A stretch of DNA of 28,957 nt from CAZETJ01 sp964514575 (GTDB lineage Bacteria > Patescibacteriota > Saccharimonadia > Saccharimonadales > UBA10212), in contig CAZETJ010000008.1 in assembly GCA_964514575.1 (NCBI GenBank), positions 1 to 28,957 on the forward strand, read 5' to 3'. Every line of letters starts with the position of its first letter. Within the stretch, counting starts at the first letter, position 1. The position numbers and the translations under genes were made by a program. Shown here piece by piece: positions 14,276 through 22,034 of this stretch. The notes beneath the pieces were generated by a model. It was not told where the DNA came from. It did no database searches and saw only the letters and a list, made by a program, of their open reading frames with translations.

Positions 14276-15578
14276 CAGGCTTGCCGAGAATCTTTTCGAT
14301 AGAACTGCCTGGCCGGTAGAGTTTAAGGTCATCATTTGATTTCGCCCAGGCGTCTAGCGTCAGTTGAAGAGTCTGCCAGCTGGCAATAACCTCGGCGCTA
14401 GAGGCGAATAAACTATGGTTAGAGTCAAAAACATCGAGCAACACCTGCTCGTAAGCGTCAGGTAGCGAGACAAAATGGTGTTCATAGAAGAACCTCAAAC
14501 CGAGCTTTTCTACTTGGCGTTCATGGCCCGGTTTCTTAACCCAAAGATCAAACTCGATACCCTCTTTAGGCTGGATCCGCAGGGTTAGCAGATTGGCTCG
14601 TGAGCCGTTAACCTTTTTAAACTTCACGCGAATTTCGGTCAATTTCTGATTTAATTTCTTGCCTGTAGCTAGATAAATGGGTACGCCATGCCAGCGCGGA
14701 TCGTCGGAGCGGGCGGTTAGAGCCACGAAAGTTTCGGCCGTCGACTTGGAGTTGCCAACTTCCCGCCGGTAGCCGCTGTACTGGGCACGGACGACGTTGG
14801 CCGGATCGACCTTAAGCTGTTTTAAGGCCGACAGACGGAGAGCCGGCATGCGCTCGACATCAGCAAAGTCGTCGCAGGGTTCCATTAAGACCAAAGCTGC
14901 CAGCTGCAGGATGTGGCTTTGGACAAAGTCCCGCAGAGTACCGGTAGATTCCCAAAAATCAGTCCGATTTTCTATCCCGATCTGCTCAGACGCCTCGATT
15001 TCTATATATTCAATGTAGTAGCGGTTCCAGACTTCCCGAAAAACCGCGTTGGCACCCAAGAAGACAGCCAGGTTTTGGGCTGCCTCTTTAGCTAAATAAT
15101 GGTCAATGCGATACACCTGTCCCTCGTCATAAAATTTTTGGATTCTTTTAATCAGAATCCGAGCGCTGGCGAGATCCGTACCAAATGGTTTTTCTAGCAG
15201 CAGCTTGGTTTTACGCCCATTTAGCCTGGCTCGACCGAGATGTTCGATAATATTTTCCACGGCAGTCGGCGGAACAGCTAGGTAAAAAACTACTTGGGAA
15301 TTCTTTGGCAATTCATTACGAATTTTTTGATAATCAGCTTGGCTGGCTATGTCGATCTGCAGCGTCTTGAGGTATTTTTTTAGGCGGCGGGCAGACTTGG
15401 GCAAAATTTTCTGGCTAGCCACTTTGCGCCGTGACAGACCGAGGATCTGGAAGCTGGGAGATAAATATTTTGCTTTGTCCAGAGCAGCCAAAGCCGGCAG
15501 TAATTTCCGCTGGGCTAGATCACCAGTTATCCCAAAAACTACCAAGGTTGTCGCCGGAAAGGCCTTTTCAGCTGCCAT
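14271..15578 (-). CDS. zwf: glucose-6-phosphate 1-dehydrogenase
   Basis: A 435-residue enzyme that oxidises glucose 6-phosphate to 6-phosphogluconolactone with reduction of NAD(P)+, the entry to the oxidative pentose phosphate pathway. The nucleotide-binding motif GITGDLAQRKL is at residues 16-26, EKPFG at 129-133, and the substrate-binding RIDHYLAKE at 157-165 (family usual is RIDHYLGKE, so one Gly-to-Ala change). GTLRDFVQSH carries the histidine expected to act as base. It is shorter than the usual 480-500 residues. On its strand TATAAT lies 10 bases before the ATG. It shares an operon with an ABC exporter rather than with other sugar genes, which is unusual. Confidence 0.95.
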   Translation of the reverse strand: MAAEKAFPATTLVVFGITGDLAQRKLLPALAALDKAKYLSPSFQILGLSRRKVASQKILPKSARRLKKYLKTLQIDIASQADYQKIRNELPKNSQVVFYLAVPPTAVENIIEHLGRARLNGRKTKLLLEKPFGTDLASARILIKRIQKFYDEGQVYRIDHYLAKEAAQNLAVFLGANAVFREVWNRYYIEYIEIEASEQIGIENRTDFWESTGTLRDFVQSHILQLAALVLMEPCDDFADVERMPALRLSALKQLKVDPANVVRAQYSGYRREVGNSKSTAETFVALTARSDDPRWHGVPIYLATGKKLNQKLTEIRVKFKKVNGSRANLLTLRIQPKEGIEFDLWVKKPGHERQVEKLGLRFFYEHHFVSLPDAYEQVLLDVFDSNHSLFASSAEVIASWQTLQLTLDAWAKSNDDLKLYRPGSSIEKILGKPV

Positions 15579-15588
15579 GGTTAAAGTA

Positions 15589-15594
15589 ATTATA
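15589..15594 (-). promoter_or_regulatory. -10 box TATAAT for zwf
   Basis: On the minus strand TATAAT is followed by 10 bases and the zwf ATG at 15578, predicting a leader of at most a few bases. It lies 33 bases from the oppositely directed -10 box of the atp operon. Confidence 0.5.
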
Positions 15595-15624
15595 GCCCCA
15601 TACTAGGCTGCCGCTAAGAGGTAA

Positions 15625-15633
15625 TGCTATAAT
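15625..15633 (+). promoter_or_regulatory. extended -10 promoter (TGC-TATAAT) of the atp operon
   Basis: TG-N-TATAAT with no strong -35 box. Transcription would start near 15640, giving a leader of about 83 bases before atpB. Confidence 0.65.
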
Positions 15634-15658
15634 TGTTGAAAGATGAGGTTTGGGGTAC

Positions 15659-15704
15659 ACAACGCGACCCATCCGCGAGCGCGCGGATTAGCCGCCTACG
15701 TTGT
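15659..15704 (+). promoter_or_regulatory. structured leader of the atp operon
   Basis: Outer arms ACAACG (15659-15664) and CGTTGT (15699-15704) enclose a strong inner hairpin: ATCCGCG (15671-15677), loop AGCG, CGCGGAT (15682-15688). The atpB ribosome-binding site GGAGG (15712-15716) follows directly. It could influence translation or stability of the operon mRNA. Confidence 0.5.
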
Positions 15705-15722
15705 CATGGACGGAGGCGAATT

Positions 15723-16535
15723 ATGATTGCGGCAATTGCTACTTTTACCGCCGAGCCCCTAGCCCCCGATAAACTTTTCAGCGTGGGTCCGCTTGATGTC
15801 ACCAATAGTATGCTGCTGGGGCTAATTTCGATAGTATTCGTATTTGCGCTATTTGGGTTAGCTGCCCGAGCTAGCAAAGTTTGGCCCAAAAGCCGACTGG
15901 CCTTTTACACCGAGAGCCTGATTGACCTGGTTTTCAGCCTAACGAGCGAGACCTTCGGCGATGACAAAAAAGCCCGCAAGCATTTTCCACTGCTGGCAAC
16001 CCTACTAATCTTCATCCTGGTCGGTAATCTTAGTGGGCTGTTGCCAGGCATCGAGACAATCATGTACCACACCCGCGGGCACAGCGTTTCGTTGTTCCGA
16101 TCGTGGACCACAGACTTAAACGCTACACTGGCAATGGCCGTGCTATCGCTTGCAACAGTTCATTACTATGCCGTTAAAGAGATTGGCTGGCGCGGTTACG
16201 CCCGCCACTTTTTCGCAGGCAAGCTGTGGAGCCCGATGACCTGGTTTATTGGACTTAACGAACTTTTCGGCGAAATCTTGCGGCTGGTGACTCTGAGTCT
16301 AAGGCTTTTTGGAGTTATCTACGGCGGTGAAGCCTTGCTATTCGCCATCACTTCGCTGGCTGGAAATTTTGGCTGGGCGGCAGCACTGCCTATAATGTTT
16401 TTGGAAATTTTCGTTAGCTTGGTCCAGGCCTATCTATTTATGATGCTCACGACGTCGTATATAGTAATGTCAACGACGCATGGTGGGGAGGCCGAAACGC
16501 ACATGAGCTCACCAGCGGTTGCGGGAGGTTCCTAG
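15723..16535 (+). CDS. atpB: F-type ATP synthase subunit a
   Basis: A 270-residue membrane subunit that forms the half-channels delivering ions to the c-ring. The essential arginine is in LSLRLFG at residue 194 (equivalent to E. coli R210). Other family landmarks are NLSGLLPG and the final VQAYLFMMLTTSYI helix. About five or six membrane spans are visible. I chose ATG 15723 because GGAGG lies 6 bases upstream. A longer frame opening with TTG at 15633 overlaps the promoter and adds an unrelated basic stretch. It is the first gene of the operon, with no atpI before it. Confidence 0.95.
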   Translation: MIAAIATFTAEPLAPDKLFSVGPLDVTNSMLLGLISIVFVFALFGLAARASKVWPKSRLAFYTESLIDLVFSLTSETFGDDKKARKHFPLLATLLIFILVGNLSGLLPGIETIMYHTRGHSVSLFRSWTTDLNATLAMAVLSLATVHYYAVKEIGWRGYARHFFAGKLWSPMTWFIGLNELFGEILRLVTLSLRLFGVIYGGEALLFAITSLAGNFGWAAALPIMFLEIFVSLVQAYLFMMLTTSYIVMSTTHGGEAETHMSSPAVAGGS

Positions 16536-16577
16536 AATTCTATGATCACTAAAAGTAGCCTAAATAAGGAGTAGTTT

Positions 16578-16802
16578 ATGGCAGCCCAAATTGACCCATC
16601 ATTAATTAAAGGTCTGACAATCGGTCTTGGCGCTATTGGACCAGCCGTCGGCGTTGGACTGATCGGATCGGCAGTTGTCGGCGCGGTTGGCCGCAACCCC
16701 GAAATCCAGGGTCGAATTTTATCGACAGCCTTCATCATGATCGGCTTGGTCGACGCCGTCTTCGCTTTTGTTCTACTAATACTATTCACGACACACGGCT
16801 AG
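16578..16802 (+). CDS. atpE: F-type ATP synthase subunit c
   Basis: A 74-residue hairpin protein forming the rotor ring. Helix 1 is Gly-rich (LGAIGPAVGVGLIG), the polar loop is RNPE (39-42), and the ion-carrying carboxylate is Asp59 in GLVDA. The usual sodium-ligand pattern (Gln in helix 1 and Glu-Ser in helix 2) is missing, so proton coupling is inferred. A proline at residue 22 in helix 1 replaces the Ala/Gly seen in E. coli. AAGGAG at 16566-16571 precedes the ATG by 6 bases, a strong ribosome-binding site fitting the high stoichiometry of this subunit. Confidence 0.96.
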   Translation: MAAQIDPSLIKGLTIGLGAIGPAVGVGLIGSAVVGAVGRNPEIQGRILSTAFIMIGLVDAVFAFVLLILFTTHG

Positions 16803-16812
16803 GGTTGGGATT

Positions 16813-17343
16813 TTGACGTTGTCCAGCTTGACACAATTTGCCGATAGCAGCTCCGGAATTGGAGCTTTCAATATTAACTTGAAGTCATTCATTTTCCAGC
16901 TGGTAACCTTTTTGATCGTGCTATTGGTGTTCAAACGCTGGATCCTGCCGCCAATCGTCAAAACTTTGGAAGAGCGCCGTAAAGTCCTAGAGCAAAGTCT
17001 CGAACAAGCCCGTCAGACCAAGGAGACCCTCACTGCAGCTGAGCAACGCGTGGAGAAAATGCTAAGCGGCGGCCGGCAAAGCGCCGACAAGGTTTTAACT
17101 CAAGCTCGCGAAGAAGCTAGGGAGATTATCGTCAAGGCTGAAGATTCAGCCCGCCTGCAATCTGAGCGCCTGCTGGCTGAGAATCAGAAGCAGCTAGACC
17201 AAACCAAGACCAAACTCAAAGTAGAGCTGCGCTCTGAGCTCGGCGAGCTGGTAGTAGATACCACCGAAAAGGTACTGCGCCAGAAGATCACCGCACAAGC
17301 TGATATGGAATTAATTAAGCGAACTGTTAAGGAGCTTAAATGA
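16813..17343 (+). CDS. atpF: F-type ATP synthase subunit b
   Basis: A 176-residue stator subunit with one membrane span at about residues 24-42 (FIFQLVTFLIVLLVF) and a long charged coiled coil. Its sequence of Glu, Gln, Arg and Lys in heptads runs to the C-terminus and ends in an LIKRTVKELK segment. No ATG occurs near the start of the conserved region; TTG at 16813 follows a G-rich GGGTTGGGA stretch and is the best start, with TTG 16819 as an alternative. Only one b-type gene is present, so the stalk should be a homodimer. It ends with an ATGA overlap into atpH. Confidence 0.93.
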   Translation: MTLSSLTQFADSSSGIGAFNINLKSFIFQLVTFLIVLLVFKRWILPPIVKTLEERRKVLEQSLEQARQTKETLTAAEQRVEKMLSGGRQSADKVLTQAREEAREIIVKAEDSARLQSERLLAENQKQLDQTKTKLKVELRSELGELVVDTTEKVLRQKITAQADMELIKRTVKELK

Positions 17344-17735
17344 GCTATAACTTTTCTAGGCGAGAGCTATCAGTCTATGCTGTCAATCAGCTAACGTGCG
17401 GCCAGACGCCACAGAGGTTAGCCAGACACCTGGCAGCGGCCTTAATAAGCAGCGGTAAAGGCAAAGATGCCGACCTCTTAATTGATGATTTTATGGCCGA
17501 ACTAGAGCGTCGAGAATTATTAACCGGCTTGACGATTTCCAGCGCTAATAAATTATCTGCTGAGCTGAAAAAGTACCTGGTCCAATATGTCAAACAAACC
17601 ACTGGCGCCAAAGAAGTTCTAGTCAGCGAAAAAGTTGATTCAGCTTTGCTTGGCGGGTTCAAACTGGAGACCGCTAATCGTAGTTGGGATAAAACCATTA
17701 AACGCCAGCTGGCCGACATTAGGGAGGTAATTTAA
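17340..17735 (+). CDS. atpH: F-type ATP synthase subunit delta, short form
   Basis: A 131-residue protein, clearly shorter than the usual 175-180. The C-terminal part has the delta signature VDSALLGGFKLE followed by SWDKTIKRQLADIREVI. The N-terminal part, normally a six-helix bundle that binds alpha subunits, is about 45 residues short. Position between atpF and atpA supports the identification. It overlaps atpF by ATGA and atpA by TAATG, so all three are translationally coupled. A trimmed N-terminal bundle fits a reduced genome, but the connection to F1 must still work. Confidence 0.88.
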   Translation: MSYNFSRRELSVYAVNQLTCGQTPQRLARHLAAALISSGKGKDADLLIDDFMAELERRELLTGLTISSANKLSAELKKYLVQYVKQTTGAKEVLVSEKVDSALLGGFKLETANRSWDKTIKRQLADIREVI

Positions 17736-19303
17736 TGTCCGACCTGCCTGTTAACGTCAAGAGTTTAGCTGACGAAGTCAAAAAAGCTATCGCTCAGTTG
17801 AGCGAGACTGGTGACGAAAAGTCCACCGGTATAGTCACGCGCGTCGGCGACGGAGTGGCCTGGATCTATGGGCTACGAACCTGCGGCTACGCCGAAATGG
17901 TAGAGATAGAGAGTATCAACGGCGGCACGATCACGGCTTTTGCGCTCAACCTACTGGAAGATGAAATAGGCGCCGTGCTTTTAGGCGAGGACCAGCTAGT
18001 CCGAGCCGGGGCTAAAGTACGCCTGTCCGGGCAAATTCTCAGCGTACCGGTCGGTCCCGAACTAGTCGGCCGAGTGGTTAGCCCACTGGGCGAACCATTG
18101 GACGGTAATGGACCGATCAAAACCAAAGCTCGAGGCGAAGTCGAGCGAATCGCGCCGGGTGTTATTGAGCGCCGCAGCGTTTACGAGCCGGTGCCGACTG
18201 GCATTACCGCCATCGATACTATGATCCCTCTAGGTCGCGGCCAGCGCGAGCTAATTATTGGCGACCGCCAGACCGGCAAGACGGCCATCGCCGTTGACAC
18301 CATGATTAACCAGGTCAAGGCCAAGACCGGCATCATTAATATCTATGTAGCCATCGGCCAAAAAAATGCCCGCATTGCCCGCATGGTTGAGCGATTGAAA
18401 CACGAAGGCGCCATGGACAACACTATCATCGTGGCGACCAGCGCGGCTGATCCAGCTAGCTTGCAATACTTGGCTCCATACGCCGGCTGCGCCATCGGCG
18501 AATGGTTCCGCGATAACGGCCAACACGCCTTGATTATTTACGATGACCTATCTAAGCACGCCACGGCTTACCGTGAAATGAGCTTGCTACTGCGCCGTCC
18601 GCCGGGGCGTGAAGCTTACCCTGGCGATGTTTTTTACTTACACTCGCGTCTATTGGAGCGTGCCGCAAAAATGTCCGATGCTCTGGGCGGCGGCTCATTG
18701 ACTGCTCTGCCGATTATTGAGACTCAGGCCGGAGATGTCTCGGCGTATATTCCAACCAACGTTATCTCTATCACTGACGGCCAAATATACTTGGAGACCG
18801 ACCTGTTCTATCAAGGAATTCGGCCGGCCATCTCGGTTGGTTTGTCAGTCAGCCGCGTTGGTGGTGCCGCCCAACCGCCAGCCATCAAAAGCGTGGCCGG
18901 CACGCTGCGTCTAGACCTGGCTCAATACCGCGAGTTAGCGGCTTTCTCTCAGCTATCCAGTGATCTAGAGGCCGAGACTCAAGCCCGACTGACCCGCGGC
19001 CGGTTGTTAACCGAGATTCTAAAACAACCACGTTTTAGCCCAATGAGCGTCTGGGCACAAACCGCCAGTATCATTGCCGCTACAGAAGGCGCTTTCGACG
19101 AAGTTCCGGTTGATAGCATCAAAGTGGCCCAGACCGCTTTTTTGACCGAGCTGGAGAAAAAGCACGCCAAGTTTGTTAGCGAACTCGAAAAAGCCGCCAA
19201 GCCCACCGACGAGACTAAGAAAACTATTGTCCGGGTTGCCGAACAGATAGCCAAGCAGTATAAGCGGCCGGATAAAAAGGTAGAGGTAAAGTTGAATGGC
19301 TAA
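17735..19303 (+). CDS. atpA: F-type ATP synthase subunit alpha
   Basis: A 522-residue noncatalytic nucleotide-binding subunit of F1. Walker A GDRQTGKT is at residues 176-183, and the arginine finger lies in LSVSRVGGAAQP at residue 374. The N-terminal beta barrel (STGIVTRVGDGVAWIYGL) and the C-terminal helical domain are intact. GGAGG lies upstream of the ATG inside the end of atpH. The length is close to the family norm of about 500-515, with a slightly long charged C-terminal tail. It overlaps atpG by 8 bases. Confidence 0.97.
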   Translation: MSDLPVNVKSLADEVKKAIAQLSETGDEKSTGIVTRVGDGVAWIYGLRTCGYAEMVEIESINGGTITAFALNLLEDEIGAVLLGEDQLVRAGAKVRLSGQILSVPVGPELVGRVVSPLGEPLDGNGPIKTKARGEVERIAPGVIERRSVYEPVPTGITAIDTMIPLGRGQRELIIGDRQTGKTAIAVDTMINQVKAKTGIINIYVAIGQKNARIARMVERLKHEGAMDNTIIVATSAADPASLQYLAPYAGCAIGEWFRDNGQHALIIYDDLSKHATAYREMSLLLRRPPGREAYPGDVFYLHSRLLERAAKMSDALGGGSLTALPIIETQAGDVSAYIPTNVISITDGQIYLETDLFYQGIRPAISVGLSVSRVGGAAQPPAIKSVAGTLRLDLAQYRELAAFSQLSSDLEAETQARLTRGRLLTEILKQPRFSPMSVWAQTASIIAATEGAFDEVPVDSIKVAQTAFLTELEKKHAKFVSELEKAAKPTDETKKTIVRVAEQIAKQYKRPDKKVEVKLNG

Positions 19304-20171
19304 TACCCAAAGTCTGCGACGACGGATTCGCTCGGTCAGCAACACCCAGCAAATCACCAAAGCCATGGAGCTAGTTGCCGCCGCTAAGATGCGCCGTGTC
19401 CAAGCAGCCGTAGAACGAACACGCATTTATGCCGATGCCGCGACAGCCATTTTACAGCGGTTGGCTAGGAGCCCAGAAGCCCGTAATCACCCCTATTTCA
19501 TGCCGCCAAACAGCAAGTCCAAGCTCTACATAGTTATCGCTAGCGATAGCGGCCTGGCTGGCGCCTACAACTCCAACGTCCTAAACCTGGCACACAAATC
19601 GATTAGCGAAGACCGGGCTCGGGGATTTCGACCACTGGTAGTGGCTATCGGCCGTAAGGGTGCACACCATTTTTCACACGCTTCGGACGTCGAACTGGTC
19701 GGCGATTACGAGAGATTTGAAGATGACCCCGATACTAACGTCTTTGCGCCCGTTATCGAGACGATTGCTGACGGCATAGCTGGCGGGGATTTTGGTGCTG
19801 TTCAGCTAATCTATACCGAGTTCCGTTCCAGCCTCAATCATCAGCCGCGCAGTCTGCAGCTAATACCGATCGCCCCCGAAGCTACGATTGAGGAGAAAGA
19901 TAACCTGCCGGACATCACCTACGAATTTGAACCGGATGCCGAGACAGTTTTGGAAGAAGGCCTGAGGCTTTACTTGGAATCAGCCTTACGCCGAGCTCGG
20001 GTCGAGGCCGCGGCCGCCGAACATGCTATGAGGATGCTTTCCATGAATAACGCCAACCGTAACGCCGGCGATCTGATAGATAACTTAACACTGGAGCTAA
20101 ACGCCACCCGCCAGGCCGGCATCACCCAGGAAATGGCGGAAATCATCGGCGGCGCTGACGCTATTGCTTAA
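19296..20171 (+). CDS. atpG: F-type ATP synthase subunit gamma
   Basis: A 291-residue central shaft. The N-terminal helix carries the conserved SLRRRIRSVSNTQQITKAME and KMRR segments, and the C-terminal helix has the expected MRMLSMNNANRNAGDLI and LELNATRQAGITQEM segments. The central Rossmann-like part includes IASDSGLAGAYN. It couples c-ring rotation to the beta subunits. The start overlaps the atpA end by 8 bases, and AGAGG just upstream can serve for ribosome binding. Confidence 0.96.
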   Translation: MANTQSLRRRIRSVSNTQQITKAMELVAAAKMRRVQAAVERTRIYADAATAILQRLARSPEARNHPYFMPPNSKSKLYIVIASDSGLAGAYNSNVLNLAHKSISEDRARGFRPLVVAIGRKGAHHFSHASDVELVGDYERFEDDPDTNVFAPVIETIADGIAGGDFGAVQLIYTEFRSSLNHQPRSLQLIPIAPEATIEEKDNLPDITYEFEPDAETVLEEGLRLYLESALRRARVEAAAAEHAMRMLSMNNANRNAGDLIDNLTLELNATRQAGITQEMAEIIGGADAIA

Positions 20172-20183
20172 GAAAGGACCCAT

Positions 20184-21572
20184 ATGCCAACAACTACAAA
20201 ACCGCCAAAGACAACCAAGGGCCGCATTATCCAGATCGTGGGAGTGGTAGTTGACATTGAGTTTGCCGAAAAGCTACCGGCCATTTATAACGCTCTGGAA
20301 GTGGACCTTGATAAGCAAACATTGGTCTTGGAAGTTGCTCAGCATTTATCTAAAAACACAGTGCGAGCCATTGCCCTAGGCCCAGTCGATGGCTTAGCCC
20401 GCGGGGCTGAGGTCTTCGACACTGGCGCGTCTATCTCTGTGCCGGTTGGCGATGCCACGCTTGGACGGATGTTTAACGTTGTTGGCGAGCCAATTGACGG
20501 CAAAACTATTTCGGCTTCTACCCGGCGCGCGCCAATCCACGCCGAACCGCCAGCTCTGATCGACCAAAGCGCTAAGACTGAGGTTTTGGAAACCGGCATT
20601 AAGGTTATCGACCTGATTTGTCCGATCATCAAAGGCGGCAAGGTCGGCCTTTTCGGTGGCGCCGGAGTCGGCAAAACCGTTTTTATCCAGGAATTAATCA
20701 ACAACATCGCCAAGTTCCATAAAGGCAGCAGCGTTTTCGCCGGCGTCGGCGAGCGGACCCGAGAAGGCAACGATCTGTATTTCGAGATGAAAGAATCAGG
20801 GGTTTTGGAAAAAACAGCCATGGTCTTCGGCCAAATGAACGAGCCGCCCGGCGCTCGTCTGCGAGTAGGTCTAACCGGATTGGCCATTGCCGAAAGTTTC
20901 CGCGACGCTGGAGCCGACGTTCTGCTTTTCATTGATAACATCTTCCGCTTCACCCAAGCCGGCGCCGAAGTCTCTGCCCTGCTCGGCCGCATGCCCTCAG
21001 CCGTCGGCTACCAACCAAACTTGGCTACAGAAATGGGTGAACTTCAGGAACGCATCACTTCGACTAAAAAAGGCTCCGTGACCTCTGTCCAAGCTGTTTA
21101 TGTCCCGGCCGACGACTTGACCGACCCAGCGCCGGCCACAACCTTCGCCCACCTGGATTCGACCGTCGTACTAAGCCGGGCGCTGACCGAGCTTGGTTTG
21201 TACCCAGCGGTTGATCCACTGGATTCCAACTCGACAGTCCTTGATCCAGAAACTGTCGGCCAAGAGCATTATGATGTGGCCCGCGAAGTCCAACGCATCC
21301 TGCAGCGTTACAAAGATCTGCAAGACATAATCGCTATCCTCGGCATGGAAGAGCTGTCTGATGAAGACAAAGATTTGGTCAACCGAGCTCGCCGTATCCA
21401 GCGTTTTCTGACTCAGCCAATGTTCGTAGCTGAAACCTTCACCGGTATGGGCGGCGCTTATGTCTCGCTTGCCGACACTATTGCCGGCTTCCGCGAGATC
21501 CTGGACGGCAAACATGACAGCAAATCCGAACAAGCCTTTTACATGAAGGGCAAGATCAGCGAGGTTAAATAG
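20184..21572 (+). CDS. atpD: F-type ATP synthase subunit beta
   Basis: A 462-residue catalytic subunit. Walker A GGAGVGKT is at residues 158-165, the catalytic glutamate is in GERTREGND (Glu190), the Walker B region is LLFIDNIFRF, and the catch-loop region GAEVSALLGRMPSAVGYQP is complete. These residues show that it should synthesise or hydrolyse ATP. AAAGGA precedes the ATG by 5 bases. Downstream, atpC begins 1 base after the stop. Confidence 0.98.
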   Translation: MPTTTKPPKTTKGRIIQIVGVVVDIEFAEKLPAIYNALEVDLDKQTLVLEVAQHLSKNTVRAIALGPVDGLARGAEVFDTGASISVPVGDATLGRMFNVVGEPIDGKTISASTRRAPIHAEPPALIDQSAKTEVLETGIKVIDLICPIIKGGKVGLFGGAGVGKTVFIQELINNIAKFHKGSSVFAGVGERTREGNDLYFEMKESGVLEKTAMVFGQMNEPPGARLRVGLTGLAIAESFRDAGADVLLFIDNIFRFTQAGAEVSALLGRMPSAVGYQPNLATEMGELQERITSTKKGSVTSVQAVYVPADDLTDPAPATTFAHLDSTVVLSRALTELGLYPAVDPLDSNSTVLDPETVGQEHYDVAREVQRILQRYKDLQDIIAILGMEELSDEDKDLVNRARRIQRFLTQPMFVAETFTGMGGAYVSLADTIAGFREILDGKHDSKSEQAFYMKGKISEVK

Positions 21573-21573
21573 G

Positions 21574-21996
21574 GTGCAATTCCAACTTATCAGCTCTACC
21601 GGCCTAAAATTTGACGGCGAAGCCTACGAAGTTATCGTACCAACCAAAGATGGTACGATCGCCATATTGCGCGAACACATGCCTTTGATCTCGGCGGGAC
21701 AACCCGGAGTTTTAAGCGTCCGCAAAAAAGCCGGAGACCGCAATGACGAGCTGGAGCATTTCGCCGTTTATGGCGGCGTGGTTCAGACCGACGGCCAGAC
21801 TACCAGGTTCGTCACCGAGGAAGTTACCACCACCGACGAAGTTAGCGAGCAAGAAGCCGAAGCGGCCCTTAAGCGAGCCCAGGCGCTGGTTGAAGGAGCC
21901 GAGTCGCGCACCGCTCTGCATGAAGCCCGAACTGTCGCCCAGCACCATGAAGTCCGTCTTCACCTGGCCCAACTGAAGTCTCGCCACCACCGTTAA
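21574..21996 (+). CDS. atpC: F-type ATP synthase subunit epsilon
   Basis: A 140-residue subunit with the N-terminal beta sandwich (FDGEAYEVIVPTKDGTIAIL, then HMPLISAGQPGVLSV) and a two-helix C-terminal domain starting at TTDEVSEQEAEAAL. The C-terminal helices, which can inhibit hydrolysis in many bacteria, are present. The start is GTG, 1 base after the atpD stop. It closes the operon. No convincing terminator lies in the 38 bases before the next gene, which has a strong promoter of its own. Confidence 0.94.
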   Translation: MQFQLISSTGLKFDGEAYEVIVPTKDGTIAILREHMPLISAGQPGVLSVRKKAGDRNDELEHFAVYGGVVQTDGQTTRFVTEEVTTTDEVSEQEAEAALKRAQALVEGAESRTALHEARTVAQHHEVRLHLAQLKSRHHR

Positions 21997-21998
21997 AA

Positions 21999-22027
21999 TT
22001 GCATTAGCACTTCATTTATTTTATAAT
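21999..22027 (+). promoter_or_regulatory. promoter TTGCAT-N17-TATAAT, leaderless start of the 22035 gene
   Basis: TTGCAT (21999-22004), a 17-base spacer, TATAAT (22022-22027), then 7 bases and ATG 22035. This is the clearest leaderless promoter in the window, with both boxes readable. Confidence 0.75.
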
Positions 22028-22034
22028 TTAATTA

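Noticed and set aside
15633..15722. Longer atpB starting at TTG 15633
   Set aside because: The TTG overlaps the TATAAT box, and the added residues are basic and unlike any a-subunit; ATG 15723 has a GGAGG site.
20339..20992. Minus-strand open frame of 217 codons inside atpD
   Set aside because: It is antisense to a highly conserved ATP synthase gene and has no recognisable protein character.
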